A DNA stretch of 64,000 bases, from NCBI GenBank assembly GCA_025716815.1, contig JAIXMN010000017.1, forward strand, positions 124,001 through 188,000. Direction: 5' to 3'. The notes beneath the pieces are model-generated. The model did not search any database. It saw only the letters and a program-made list of their open reading frames with translations, and was not told where the DNA came from. Position 1 is the first letter of the stretch, and each line of letters begins with the position of its first letter. Below, piece after piece: positions 32,691 through 46,006 of the stretch. Made by a program: the position numbers and the translations under genes. The DNA is from Dichotomocladium elegans (Eukaryota > Mucoromycota > Mucoromycetes > Mucorales > Lichtheimiaceae).

Positions 32691-35600
32691 CTTAAGAGAA
32701 CTTTTGCTGGCTATAATTCCTTCCAGGATGCGCTGTTTATGAGGGTGTTTCAAGCAATGGATCACGAGGATCGGGTCAAACCGTTGGGATTTGGTTTCTT
32801 TTGTAATGTAGCCTTTGGAGGCGCTGGAGCCGATCTACTCTCGTGAATGTGGATGCATTAATGGCAGGGTGCAGGTGGCTCAATGGGCAAATGACGTGAA
32901 GAGGAATCAGGGTCAAACACGCTTCCAGCACTAGGCTCTATAGAAAAGGAGGTAAATGTTTCCACTTTGGGAAGTGAAGCTAGATCCAAAGATGGCGCCA
33001 TCGATCAATGAAGGAATCTGGAAACTCCTGTGATCATTGGATGTACCAATTTAAATTTGAGTGCTGTTAGAAAATGACATCTGCGATTGCAGCAGATCAT
33101 ATGTGATCGTGAACAAGTTACTTCATCCGCTAGGAAGGCGAGTGAAAGATACAATTTAACGACAAACAGAAATGAAAACCGCTTTTATACTGTCGCACTG
33201 CGAGTCAAAAACACATCATAGTCCAGCATCTGTTACCGGTTACTACGCAGTTACCGATCCCTCATGGCTGGAAGTTTAGCGCTAATACGCATACTTACAC
33301 TATGTCTCGTTAGTGTCGCCGCTGCAGACACAGTGACAGATACCAGCAAACGCACGCATTCGCAAACCTTTATTGTTAATTCTATATTTCATTCCATTAC
33401 AATTGTTGTATATTAACAGAACTTTGGTGTAGAAGAAGGCTATTTCCCTCTTCAATCATTATTCAGGGTCCCGCATCCTTTTGAGTTGGGTACGCTTGGA
33501 TCTGAGTTGGAACAAGGTCCGTGCGCAATTAAAACCTTAACACGAGACTCCGCAATTCCGGATTTTGGGCCGCAAAGGGAGCGGGGAATTTTGTACCGTA
33601 AAGCTACTTGCTTCTTCAACTAAGCAATTAGCATCACTGACAGAAACTGAAAATTTCGGCGTAGAAGTACCCTCAATGTAACATTGTAAACCCCGGAAAC
33701 TCTAGTATATTTATAAAGGTCGATGCATATAAATGTCGGGAGGCTTTATTACAGCTTCTAATAGTGACCTAATGTTGTATTGGAAACTCTGAAGGTCTTG
33801 CCTGTGTTCTCGATTGATCAAGTCATTCGATATGGCCCCTTCTTACTGATTACACCAACTTATTTTCATTATGCTTATGATTATGATAACTGGTTGCCAG
33901 CCATCATAGAATGTATTTTTTTTTCAGGTACGCCATGTATCAGATGTTAAAGCCAAACTGGCGTAGGAGATACTAGTTTGACCGTTATCACCGATATTAG
34001 GTTCTTTTCGCCATTTTGCTATCTGCAGTTCGGTCTCTCTTTTCTCAACAGGCGCTGAAGTTACCGCCATCCAGAATAATTGTCAGTGCCACGCTTTTTG
34101 GAACCGCAATCCCATGCATAAGCTTGTTTTATTACATCAACAAAGCATTTATTAGAGCTGACTCTTGCTCGCTTCAAACGACTGACCTACATATGCTTAC
34201 GCGAATAAGCCATGGTCCAACATACACATGCAAGTTAAGAGCCTGGATAAAGAATCTCGTATTTTAACTCTATGACTTTCATTGTGATTGACAGCACCAC
34301 AACAAGTATTGCTATGCATCATATGATATCCTCCTGCAGAAAACTCACATCTACGACACACATCGCTTCTACTTCACACTGCTTACTCACACCACACTTC
34401 ATCAAACAACCCACAATTCTGTTGCACACAAGTTGAAATGGGCCGTTTTTGTGGATAAACCTGGATGCGTTGTCAACAGACGCCAGTTTCTCCATAAATT
34501 ATACAGTAATATGTATCTCTTCCCAGTTTTCTTCGTTTTGATTCTGAGTAAAGATTCAATGGTTGAATCAAGAGGATTAATTTACAGTTAAACGAAAAAC
34601 TATACTATAGATGATCATCTTAAAGCATCCAAAAGAAAACGATAACTTCGGTACAGGGTATGGGAAAACAGAAAACGAGTACCGCAGCTTCAGCTGCGAA
34701 ATACTCGGAATAACTCATGTCATAACCAAGACGTCCAGACGTTGCTCGGCAATCCGCGGAGTCAGTTGGTTGCATACACTTGCAGCACATTCCCGTTAAG
34801 CTCATCCATCCATGCATACTCAGGAGACACACAAACGATGATTCAAGAGAGGGTAAGTGTGTGTTTCGCTGCAAAGCACCGCATCAAGAGTAATGTTGAC
34901 GAAGTGATATTTTTTGAAGAGATGAGATCTAGCATTACGATTATCCACATGCAGTCCAGGAAGGAATAAGTACCGTGCTATAAGCCATGATTGTGCATAA
35001 AAACAGCTAATGCAGCAAAGCTGTTGTCTTATATCCGGCGTATGCAATGTCTATATCGAGTTTCCAGTTCTTTGTATTGCCATTCATCACTCAGACTGCA
35101 TTGAGCGTTTTAACGAGACACGTACGTATGATCGATTATAAACAAAAGTACACCCCACAAAGACATGACACAGCTATTTATCATCTGTTTCACTGATGGG
35201 TTGGTCTACACAAACCGCAAATTCCTGCCCACTCGCTATGCGTAGTTATGGAGGCCACTTTTTCATTTTATCCGAGATCCTACCTAGAGTCTCATGGTTC
35301 TATAACGAGGTAATGTTCCTTCTGTCTTAACAGTCCTTTCAACCTACCCTATGTGCATATTCTTTCTGTCTGTGGATGAATGAAGGACCTAATGGAAGGT
35401 TGAGCTGACTGGTTGGCAGTGATACATTTGAGGTATTCAAACGTCCGTTCGCCAGCGTTGGTTGGCCTTGATGGTATCATTGTCTACTCTATCATGCTGG
35501 ATGGCAGCCTGGATAGGAATTTTATGTATACAAGTTCGAGGCACATGCACATCATGGACGAGGACCTTACAGGGTAGGTTACGGCAACCATCGGGAAAAG

Positions 35601-36077
35601 ACGATACCAAATGGTTAGAGCTGACTCGAAAGCAGCTGCGTCAGGGAGGTAGAGCTCGACGAGAACGCGAGAACCTTCTCGATGAACATCAGCTTCACAG
35701 TTGCAGTCCGTACGGCTATTAACATCGAAGAACACACTTGGGATGGACGCAGGAAAGCCAACAGAACGGAAGACATGGGTGCGGATCGTACGAGTCTTCG
35801 AGATGGAAACAAGAGAGGCGATTTGCGGAGGCTTCCGATAGCATAAGAGATCGCCGAAGTTTTGCTAGCAACGTTAGCATAAATTCATGCGTATAGGAGA
35901 GGTGCGAGTCTTTGAAGGGTGAGTGCCCCGGTTTGGGTGAGTTCGGCGCAAGGGCGCGACTTCAAAATTTTTGGGGAAAACCGTATAACACCCTAAATTT
36001 TTTTTTTTGTTCCCCCACACCCGACATCCTCCCTCCCCCCCCCAAAAAAAGGGACCTTACCTAAGTGTCTTCACGCC

Positions 36078-37449
36078 ATGGCAGAAACCGACAATAATGC
36101 TCTTGAAGCAACGAAGGAAACTTTCCTAAATCTGATATCGAAGCTCAATGACCACCAGTTTCATGAGTTTGAATCGTTTGCCCAGTCAGCTATGGGTATA
36201 TATATTTTCGTGATCGATTGCCGGCATATGTTGCTGTATTGTTGATCTGGACCTATAGAGGAGTACCATAAACAATTGCACAGTCATCACGACGAGCATG
36301 AAGACGAGGTTGATATGGAAGTCAGCGACGATTCGAGTTTTCAGCCCGTCAACGATGCCAAGTTACAGCGCCTCGGTCGAATGATCAAGGATCTTCGAAA
36401 AAGAGTCCCGTTATCTGCAGAAGCACCCAACGAAAAGATCACGATCCCGGACAGCAACGAGGTTAGTTGCTCTCTCGGCCGTCCATTCGTCATCAACGCG
36501 AACTAAGATGGGTGATGCTATGTATATATATGTGTGGTGTCTCTCAAAGTATGCAGATTATGATGGGAAGAATACGGTTCATGTGGACGGATTCTTGTTT
36601 GCAGAGGACGATGTGGATGAACTGTGCGACCAAGGCAAGTTAACACGCAACTATTGTGTTGACTGCAACTCACGAAATACAAAGCCATTGAGTAAGTGCT
36701 GTGTGGAATTCTACCAAGGAGGGGGGTAATAGCGAGCCGATAAAAGCCCTAACGCCTGTGTGATTGCATAGATTTCATTTCACATTCGGCCTCTGTGCTT
36801 CAGCTCCAGTTCTTATACCAAGTTGTTCTGGCAGACAAATCTAAAGACAAAGTGATTGTTGATATTGGCTCACGGCTTGGCGCAGTTCTATACACGGTAA
36901 AAGAATAGGATATCTTCTGTACAAGTGAAACTGACAGAAGGTTGTTGTAGGGACATCTTTTCACACGTGCACGCAAGCTGATTGGCGTGGAATTGAACGA
37001 GTGGTTCTGTAAACTGCAAGAGGATATGGTCAGCAAATACAAGATGAACGATCGTGTAGAGGTATAAGAAAGAGAGACGATCGGAATGGCTGTTACTGAC
37101 GTCTATATAGATCATCTGTAAAGACATCCAGCAAGCGCCAGAATTGCTCAACAAGGAAGCTGATATCATTGTGATGAATAACGTTTTTCAATTCTTCAAT
37201 GAGCTTCCAGTGCAGCAAAAAATTTGGAGATTCATCCAAGCAGAAACGAAGAAGAAGCCTGGTCTGCTCATTGTTACACTTCCATCCTTGCAAGATCAGC
37301 TCCGGGAAGCCAATCTTCCTGTAAATAAGATGATGAAGGGCTGGGTCAAGGAAATCAAGTTGAACTATGAGGGCGGATGGTTCCAGGAACAGCTGAACGA
37401 GGATGAGATTGATGAGATTAGACAAGTGCATTTGTATAGAGTTTTGTAA
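36078..37449 (+). CDS. Conserved uncharacterised SAM-dependent methyltransferase-like protein
   Basis: Six exons, 36078-36195, 36259-36461, 36550-36691, 36772-36896, 36951-37061 and 37111-37449: 1038 nt, 345 residues. After an acidic helical N-terminus there is a block FLFAEDDVDELCDQGKL followed by NYCVDCNSRNTKPL, with a Cys-x2-Cys that could bind zinc. A Rossmann SAM-binding region then follows: VIVDIGSRLGAVLYTG (motif I), LIGVELNEWFC (motif II, acidic residue), ICKDIQQAPEL and ADIIVMNNVFQFF (motif IV-like). The rest continues the fold to LIVTLPSLQDQL. It looks like a conserved eukaryotic orphan methyltransferase rather than a known rRNA, tRNA or protein methylase. The substrate is unknown. 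Confidence 0.8.
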
Positions 37450-38250
37450 ATCCCTTTGATACTGCATGAAATTATTGGAATAACCACAAAGAAACCCGTT
37501 TTCTCCACGCACTCTTAGTTATAATCCTATCTGGTTCACTCCAAAGCGTGTTGGATTGGCCCACAATCTTGATTTCCTGGGGGAGGGGGAGAGGTGTAGT
37601 ACTAAACCACGAATCTCCATGTTTACTCGAGGATGTGCAGTGCTCTGTGCGCTCGAGACACACAGCCGATATCTAGCCACAGCTGACCCTTGCTCCCATC
37701 GATACGTTCGATTTGATCGTTTCAAATCCTTGTATTCCGATATTGTGCTAAGGTAGCTCAAAGCTTGTCTTGTTCTAGAAGCTCTCACCGCATTGGCCTC
37801 GCTTTTGTCTGGCTCTATGTCCTGCCATCTCTCAGATTTCTGCTCTTTACCTGCATACACAGATGTCTTTATGCCCACGAGGTTCGACGCTTTGTCTCTT
37901 CTCAATCCCAGCGTCTCTGTGGCGCAATATATATCTCTCTTGGACATTCTTCTTTTGCTGGCCCTGTCAAGTAGAATGTTCGACAGATATTTTTAGAGAG
38001 CGTATCCAGTAGTTTCTGTGGATCCTGATTTCTAGCTGGTTCTCGAAGGATATTATCCGCTTGGGATTTCTCTTGTAGTGTTTGGGGAAGGGCTTCGTCT
38101 GTGAAGTAGGTCTTGCATGCCTGGATAGCTCTTGCGCTGCTGCCCCTATCTTTTCTGAATTGTATTTCAGCCGCCGAAGCCGAAACCAATAAAATAAAAA
38201 AATTTTGGGTTCTGCTTGATCGTTGTTGATCTCGTTCATTCAAAGGCGCC
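37450..38250. other. Intergenic between methyltransferase and MAK21
   Basis: About 800 bp between two plus-strand genes. Long antisense frames here (for example from 38642 down to 37902) mostly overlap MAK21 exon 1 and carry no domain. An A-rich stretch directly precedes the MAK21 start region (around 38188-38205). Nothing else was seen. Confidence 0.4.
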
Positions 38251-40809
38251 ATGTCAGGCAATTCGATCTTTGAGCCCACGCCGCAATGGCACCAAGTGGA
38301 TCTTCCGCCAATCAAGCATGCTGCTACGAAGCTTTCCGATGAAGAAATTGCCCAAAAAAAGACGCATGCCAAGCAGTTGCTCCGGAAGGAGAATGAAGCC
38401 GTTGACATGACCAAGCGACTCTCGTCGAGCGATCGCCACTTTGTCTCGAATATTCTGGCGTCTGGTACGCTTGACGATAAAGTCTCTGCTCTGACGCTAC
38501 TTGTGCAGGAATCGCCCCTGCACAGTCTCAAGACGCTCGACACTCTTCTTGCGATGAGCAAGAAGAAGGCTAGAAAGGAGGCTGTTATGGCGTTGCAGAG
38601 TCTGAAGGATCTCTTCATTGGCTCTGTACTGCCCGATCGCAAGCTAAAGTACTTTGTGGATCAGCCTCTGGGTTTCGAGGGTGTTGAGGACAAGCATCTG
38701 ATGATCTGGTACTTTGAGGACCATTTGAAAAAGTACTATTTCCAGGTCGTTCAACAGTTGGAGGTAAAGCGTGTATAGATATATGTATCCCGGTGCACCG
38801 GGGGAGAGGCGATGAACATGGTTATTCAGTGAATCTTGCGGAATAGGCCTTGTCACACGACACGCTCACTCATGTTCGTCAAAGTGCCGTGAGATGCATT
38901 TACGATCTGCTTTCCGGAAAACCCGAGCAGGAACAGAACTTGCTCAAGCTGCTCGTCAACAAACTCGGCGACTCGGATAACAAGATTGCCGCGAAAACGT
39001 CCCAGCTCCTCATCGAACTCTTGATCACCCATCCTGGCATGAAGCCCTTCGTTGTCCGCGAGATTGAGCAACTTTTGCTTTTGCCTGATGTCTCGGAACG
39101 TGCCCAGTATTACTCGATCAACACCCTCAATCAGACTATCCTGACCGGCAAGGACACGGCCGTTGCAAACAAGCTGATTGAAATCTACTTTATCTTCTTC
39201 CGACGACTGCTTAAACTCCAGGAGACGGAGGAGAATGGCGAGAGCAAGATCGTGCCAGTCAAGGAGAAGAACGATAAAAAGAAAACGAAGAAGGGCAAAG
39301 GAAAAAACAAAAAGAGCAAAGCCGCAGAGAAAAAGAAGAATGAAGCGCACTTGGATGACTTACGAGCAAAGATGGTCGCTGCCATCTTGACTGGTGTCAA
39401 TCGTGCCTTCCATTTTGCAAAAATCTCGGACGAAGTGTAAGTGCTCGAGCCAGCGATGATGGCCGTACAAACAGGGTTTGCTGATCATTTAGCACATAGT
39501 GTCGAAAAACATCTCGATATTCTCTTCAAGATTACACACACAGGGCTTATCAACACGGCTATCCAAGCCTTGTCCCTCATCTTCACCATTTCCCTTTCTC
39601 GACCCGCTGCATCTGATCGTTTCTATCGTACTCTTTACGAATCCTTACTTGACACTCGTCTGCTCATCACCTCTAAGCAGACCCAGTACCTCAATTTGCT
39701 CTTTAAGGCTGTCCGTGCCGACGCTGACTTGAAGCGCGTCAAAGCTTTCGTCAAGCGCATGGTGCAGATTGCCGGCCATCACCAGCCACCCTTTATCTGT
39801 GGCATTTTCTATCTTCTGAATCAGGTATGGTGCGCCTAACGAAGCTAGCTAGATTCCATACATATTAAGACGAATACTCCCGTAGATTATGGATACACAT
39901 CCCGGTGTCCGCGCCATGCTGACAACGGCTGAGGAAGGTGACGAGGAAGAACATTTCGAGGATGCAACCGACGAGGATGAGGACGATGAGAGCAGCGAAA
40001 AGAGCGATCGTGCTGAAAAACAAACGCCAAAGAAGCCGAGCGCCATTGCAAATTACTATGACGGCCGCAAGCGCGATCCTCGATTTAGCAATGCCGACAA
40101 GAGCTGCTTGTGGGAGCTTTTACCCTTTAGAAAACATTATCACCCGTCTGTAGCAAAATATGCCGAGATGCTCTTCAACGGAGAGAAATTCGGAGCGCAA
40201 CCGGATATGCATCATTACACGCTCATCCACTTCTTGGATCGATTCGTCTACCGTAATCCCAAAAAGAGCGTAACCACGCGTGGTCAATCGATCATGCAGC
40301 CGCTACCCGGACGCCAAGATGGTGGTATTTTGAAGACTCGTGGCAATGCACAGGATCGTATGGCCAAGCCTGTCAATTCTGAGGAATTCTGGCGCAAGAA
40401 GATCGAGGATGTGCCGGTTGATGAGGTATATATATATATATATATATATAACCGAAGGAAGGAAAGAAGGAAGGACAGTAGAGACTGACTTTGGAATTAG
40501 ATCTTCTTCCACAAATACTTCAAGCAGAAGCGATCTGGCGAGGATCTGGATGGCACTACTAAGAAGAAGCAAAAGACGGATCAGGACGCAGAGAGCGACG
40601 TGGATGAGGACGAGGTTTGGCGGGCCATGATGTCTTCGATACCCGGTGGTCTTGATGGCATTGATGATGCTGATCCGGACGACGACGATGAAGAATTTGA
40701 TGACGATGAGATGCGGGCACTGCTGGAAAATGAGGATGATGACGATGATGAAGAGGAAGTCGGCAGCGACATCGAGATGCAGGAGTACGAAGAGAGCGAC
40801 GAGGAATAG
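38251..40809 (+). CDS. MAK21: Ribosome biogenesis protein Mak21/Noc1 (CBF/CEBPZ family)
   Basis: Five exons, 38251-38763, 38847-39436, 39500-39824, 39886-40425 and 40501-40809: 2277 nt, 758 residues. The N-terminus is basic with KLSDEEIAQKKTHAKQLL and WYFEDHLKKYYFQVVQQLE. HEAT-like helices continue through KTSQLLIELLITHPGMKP, a Lys-rich insert, DKKKTKKGKGKNKK, and the CBF-domain core (HLDILFKITHTGL, QIAGHHQPPFICGIFYLLNQ). LWELLPFRKHYHPSVAKYAEML and TLIHFLDRFVYRNPKK are diagnostic of Noc1/CEBPZ. A long acidic C-terminus ends the protein. With Noc2 it escorts early pre-60S particles in the nucleolus. An in-frame TAA at 39438 is removed by a 63-nt intron (39437-39499). It is convergent with acyl-CoA oxidase. 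Confidence 0.95.
40426..40450. repeat. TA microsatellite at the start of MAK21 intron 4
   Basis: About 12 TA units begin at the donor itself (GTATATAT...), so the 5' splice site sits inside the repeat. Length change here could affect donor recognition. Confidence 0.8.
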
Positions 40810-41004
40810 AACCAATCCAACCCTCCCCCCCAAAAAAAAGCAAGCATTCTAATTCATTGTTAATACATTTCTTTTGTTTATTATCATCGTAAAAAGCGAG
40901 CATTGGATTAGCCAGGACGGGTTGCGGTGGAAATTGTACAGAAGGGTTGGAGTATGAGATATTTAAGTAAAAAAAAAAAGGGCGGGACGAGGCCATTTGA
41001 GTAG

Positions 41005-43490
41005 TTATAGCTTTGCCTGCGCCAAGTTGCTGGCGATGGTAGGTGTAGTGCTCTTTAGACCGTCATGGACAAGTGGCTTGATGAAGCGCTCATAGCCGTC
41101 GACCACCAGGGTCTGGTTCAGTGGTTCCTGCTCTGCCATTTTCGTGTATGCTTCGTACACCTTGCCGTCGTAGCGACCGAGAGCCGAATTGAGGTAATAA
41201 TCGGGGAGGGCGAAGGCGTCAACGAGTGCTACGGCATTGGGCCGGATCTCCTCGAGGAGCCTGATGACCTGGGCCTTGACCATCTTTGCCTGGGCAGAAG
41301 AGAGATAGCCGGAGGTCAAGAAATCCGCGAGTTCCTTTTCCATGGTGTGGAGCGCAAAGAGACAGGCAAGCTTGGTCAGCACATCCTTCAGAGCCGGCGA
41401 AAGGCCGTGCTGCTGGATGGACACGAAGAACTGACGGACGAGCATGTATTGGCAATGAGCCCGCGAGATTCGGTTGATCTCGACGAGAAGCGAGTTCCAG
41501 GAACGGCCTTCCTCATCCAGCAGGCTAACAACCTCGGCAATCCCAAAAGCTGCGCGGAAGCCAAAGGCAGCGAGGATCGACTCGGGGTTGAGCAAGTCGG
41601 CAGGCTCGGCAGCAGGGCAAGTGGCCGTCCGGTTCTGGGAGTATTGGATAAGATAGTTCGACGTGTGGTTGTATTCCGATACAGAGGCCTTGCCTGCAAT
41701 GACGTTGCGGTATGACTTGAGCAAGTACCGCGCTGTTTGTTGCGTCAAGAGATAATTATCGCCTTCCCACTACATGTCCCCCCCCAAAAAAAAAGGAAGA
41801 CTTCGTCAAGCATCGGGAGCCACAGGCGCTTGCTTGTGTAACTGTTACCTACAGTGACATTCGGAAGATAGTCCTGGTAGAACTGACCAAAGCCGGAGAA
41901 CATGCTGTAACCATGACCACCGCATGCCCGGCGGCAGTCTTCGACAGCTTCAATGCCCATAGTCGTCGTCAGACTCTTGAGGCCCGATGAGGACGCATGG
42001 AGATCGGCCAGCAGGTCAAAGTTTCCCTTGGCCATTTCGGCCTGATTGAGATGGTAAAGGCGCATCATCTCCTGTCCAGTGAAGAAGCAGGCATAGGCAG
42101 TCGCGATCGTGGGCAGCAGACGGTACTGCTGCATTGTGTAGTCTAGGACAGGCGTCTCGATCACCCGACCTTCCCACTTTTTGGGATTCGAGGCATCGTA
42201 GTTTTGCTGTCGCACAGCCGAGTAGCGCACTGCAATGGTGGCTGCTTTGGCGAGGACCATCCGCACATCTAGTGATGTATTTTCAGATTTTTTTCTCATT
42301 CTGTTTTATATACACAGCATTCTTTTTCCGTTTTTACCAAGGACAATGTTGGCGCGAACCCAGACCATGGTGCCATACGACAGTTTGGCATTCGGCGGTT
42401 TTACGTATTCTCCAGAACCAGGTTTCACTTGAGAATACTTGGCCAGAAAAGACACATGGGGCACGCGATAATGATCAAAGAGGATGAAACCATTGTCGAC
42501 CGAATTGAAGCCGAACTTGGGACCGATGTCACCCACAGTGACACCCTTGAGCGGTTTGTGGTCCACAAGCGAGCGGATCTGGACGCAGAACGGATGCGGT
42601 CCGTAATCTTTACCGTTCAGGATCAAGCGAGCCATGACAATGGCATAGTTCGCGGCCTTGCCCAGTCCGCCGATCCACCACTTTGAGGAGGTCAGCGTAG
42701 GTGAATGGATCTCAAATTCGTTTGTCTCGTTGATATAAGTAGCAGTCGTCTCGAGGCCTTGGACATTAGAACCATGGCCAATCTAAGCAGCGAGAGATTC
42801 ATCAACATACATCCACATACGCGCGCGCGTACACCTGATTTTTTCTTAAAACGAGAGAGAGTATATAAGCGTCTCATCTTTACCTCAGTCTGAGCATAAC
42901 AGCCAATGATGTGGTGCTTTAGAGCAGGTTCGAGAAACAACTTCTTTTGCTCGTCAGTGGTCTGATTGAGCAAGGTGGGGAGGAACATTTGGCTGTGAAG
43001 CGTTAGCTAGTCGAAGAAAGGGTCTTGGATTAGAGACACAGAGGGGGAGGGACAGGCGCGGGAGATTGAGAGAGACTTACAGGCGTGCTTTGATCAAACA
43101 ACATGTTGACTATGGATACGTCAACGTCGTCCCAGTTGTGCTCTCTAGGATGAAGTGTGTATGAGTGTCTTTGCTAAATGTTCCAGTGATGATGATGACA
43201 TACCTGCGCAGCTCGATCAGACGTTTCTCTTTCCATAACGAGGCAGTGATCTTCTCGGGCCGAGAATGATGGTATCGGTTGGTCTTGTCAAAGGCAGGCT
43301 CGGACTCGAGAATATCGAGGATCTTGGCCATTCTGTCAAGGTACTCTTGGGTATACATGTACCTGGAAAGTTCGTTGACGTCAAATGTTGCTCTGGCGCG
43401 CTCGGCACGAAGCAAAACATCGCCGTTCGGGCCTCTGGGCGCCAAATCCGGGAACGTGGTAGGTACATTATTATCAGATAAAAGTGCCAT
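41005..43490 (-). CDS. Peroxisomal acyl-CoA oxidase
   Basis: Six exons, 43490-43204, 43144-43081, 43006-42884, 42782-42338, 42268-41853 and 41769-41005: 2100 nt, 699 residues. Motifs in order: MYTQEYLDRM, TPLTLHSQMFLPTLLNQ, IGCYAQTEIGHGSNVQGLETTA (FAD/substrate loop), FEIHSPTLTSSKWWIGGLG, YAIVMARLI, RACGGHGYSMFSG and NVTWEGDNYLLTQQTARYL. The catalytic glutamate of the family lies in the WEGDN block. The protein ends in Ala-Lys-Leu, a PTS1 peroxisomal import signal. It performs the first, H2O2-producing step of peroxisomal beta-oxidation. The donor of intron 5 is taken as GTAGGT at 41852, because a donor four bases later breaks the frame. Chain-length specificity cannot be read. Confidence 0.96.
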
Positions 43491-45526
43491 CTCCGAAGAC
43501 GCGGGCGTGTGGATGTGAGTTAGAAAACGAAAAAGAAGAGACAGAGAGAATGTGGGGTAGCCTTTATTAGCGGTCAGTCAATGTGTGTTGAAGTCCGGCT
43601 CTTTCTACAAGGTTATCGGGCATCTACATTTCGCCTCAGATCCAATAACCTTCCGCTGATTTATAAATCTCCATCTTTTTTATGACTCCCTCTCGGCTAT
43701 TGGTTTAACACGTATTTCCTGTCTATCGCTTTGGTTCAACAGAGAGGTTAAATGCTTACCCCAATTGCTTTCCTTTTTCGGTTCCCGTCCGTTATGATCA
43801 AATAACACAATGCAAAGAGGCCCGGTTGAAACGCTAGCTTAACATTTCACGTTCTCGGTCACTCATTTACCAGCTCTTTCTCCCGCTGATCTGAACAGGA
43901 ACGACACAGTCGCCAGAGTATATTGTGATTTCTAGGTCGCACAAAAGAATGGCGTGAGAAACGGTTCATATTGTTCAATGCCCAAATGTTTTCCCCTGAA
44001 GAGTGGTAGAAGATGCCCTCCCGCTGATATTCCGATCAGGGCAACCATGCATCATATCTATTTTTTTTAACAAAAAAGCCATTGCTGCAAGCAGCGAACG
44101 CCATAACCCCGGCCATGGTGTCTCGACTTTGCAGAACAAACGTCTATAAATGTGACCAAGGGTCATATGACTGAAATATACAGCATGCAGAAACGCGTAC
44201 GCTATCATCTGCCGACAGAGGTCCAACCATGCAGCTATTCATGTCTTTTATATTTAAAGAGTAGTCTGCATTTCATGTGATTGATTATATATCCATAAAT
44301 GAGCGAAAGGATTTCAGTGCATGTGTATCTTCCCCAAGACTAAACGGTGAGCAGTAACTGCCAACACATGCTCCCTTCCATCAAGATGTAAACGAAAAGG
44401 CTTTCATGTGATGAAGACCGTGACATATGAAATTGATCGTGGACCCTTGTAGTGCTGTTCTGTTCTAAGCTCATTCATGGGTAAGTGCCTGCGCACCTGA
44501 TGTTTGGCCGTGGATGGTATGTGTACCCGTTGCACCCTCTCATTGCTGCGCGCGCTGCCGCTCCTTTTCAAGTTTTCTCGCGAGGTCCCTAGTTACTGGT
44601 CGCTTTTCACCTGATGACATCGCAATGTCTCTTTTATGACTCTGCGGTATCCCCGGGGGACTAGTCTATAGATATATGATCCGGTGCGAGCGCACCTTTT
44701 ATCCAATCCATTGCCATCTATCGGCGCCTGGCGATATTTGGCTAACTGATTATGGGATAGAAGTGAGTGTGGCGGGACTTTGAGGACTGACGTTTTTGGC
44801 CAATCGACTCAGCTTGCACAGGCTACACGCACACACATACACAGCATGAATATGATGAAGATTGTCCATGGGGAAAGGGACAGTTCAACGAAGAGAGAGG
44901 AATTGCGCATGAAGATATATCACTGCAAAGAGTGAAAATAAGGGGGGGGCGGTGGATTGCCAAGCAAACCACCATTTGACTCTTTTGCGATTGTCAAGGA
45001 AGGAATGGCATAGAAACTAATATCATGATCTGGGTCTATCAACACGATTTTTCATCATTGATATGAGGGTTTTTTTTTCTTCTTCCTCTTCAGCCTCATG
45101 AGCGGAGAAGAATAAGAAGACTTTAATAGCTCTTTTGTTGATAAGCGAGCAATCGAAAAATAAAATTGACTCAAAGAGGTAAAGATAGACCTTCCCGGGA
45201 GGGGGGAGAGAGGGAGGAAGGCGAGGCTGGGTCGGATGGTATATCTTAACCTAATGCACCAATGAGGTATTTAAGCCGTAAAGGACTCATTAAGGGAATA
45301 TAGATGGGGATGCTGTTGGTTAGCATGTCGCCAAGAAGGGAAAAGAGAATATCTATCCGACGAGGGGCACATGCCACAATCAAAGCATATGCGAGTATGT
45401 CATGACGTTACACTTGTTTGTGGCGGTTAGGATTATCTTCGGCTGGGCTATTCTTGTCTGTGTCACAATATGGCGGGGACCGTGCTGGGAGAATGAGCGA
45501 AGAAGAGAAAGCTTTTTCCAACCGCG

Positions 45527-45560
45527 ACACACACACACACACACACAAACTCTCTCTCTT
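45527..45560. repeat. CA/CT microsatellite
   Basis: A run of alternating A and C of about 20 bp, then a CT-rich run. It lies in noncoding sequence. Confidence 0.8.
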
Positions 45561-46006
45561 TCTCATTACTCCTATCTGTCAAGCTAAATGCAGTAGTCAG
45601 TCTCTGTTCTCGGAGGGCGCTCAGTCCGTCAAGGATGTATAATTTGTTGTACATAAAGGTGGCAGTGTTTTGATAGCGATCAATTGGTTGTTATTACTTT
45701 ATTTTACATGCATATTTAAAAAGTATTTGTGTCTGGCTTGAGGGGGAAGAAATACTGAAAAAAAAGCGGATACACAAGGGCATTTGTTTGTACATAGGGA
45801 ATAAAGGGAACAGGCAATTCAGACAGGGAATAATTTACAGAAGAACGTTGAATATGCCACACGAATATAAAAGGATATAGTAAAAATAGAGGACAAATAG
45901 AGAGTGGGGAAGAATGGGAGAAAGAAAGGAAGATGCAGCGTACTTTGATGAACAGGTATAGGGCGGATGTAGCGAAGAGATGCTAATGATTAACGGAACG
46001 ATCGGC

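Larger units (their letters stand above)
31166..36077. other. Repeat-bearing gene desert
   Basis: About 4.9 kb without a gene I can support. It contains a dispersed-repeat copy (31398-31905), a three-unit tandem repeat (32010-32690) and then AT-rich sequence. A short open frame near 35462-35722 overlaps another on the opposite strand and neither resembles a known protein. The last 100 bp contain T and C runs that probably precede the methyltransferase transcript. Confidence 0.5.

Noticed and set aside
35462..35735. Overlapping frames on both strands suggesting a transposase fragment.
   Set aside because: Neither translation has recognisable DDE, reverse-transcriptase or helicase motifs.
37902..38642. 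246-codon minus-strand frame.
   Set aside because: It is mostly antisense to MAK21 exon 1 and shows no family features; it is a shadow frame.
39437..39499. In-frame stop in MAK21 suggesting a pseudogene.
   Set aside because: A 63-nt GT-AG intron removes it and restores the conserved SDEVVEKHLDILFKITH junction.
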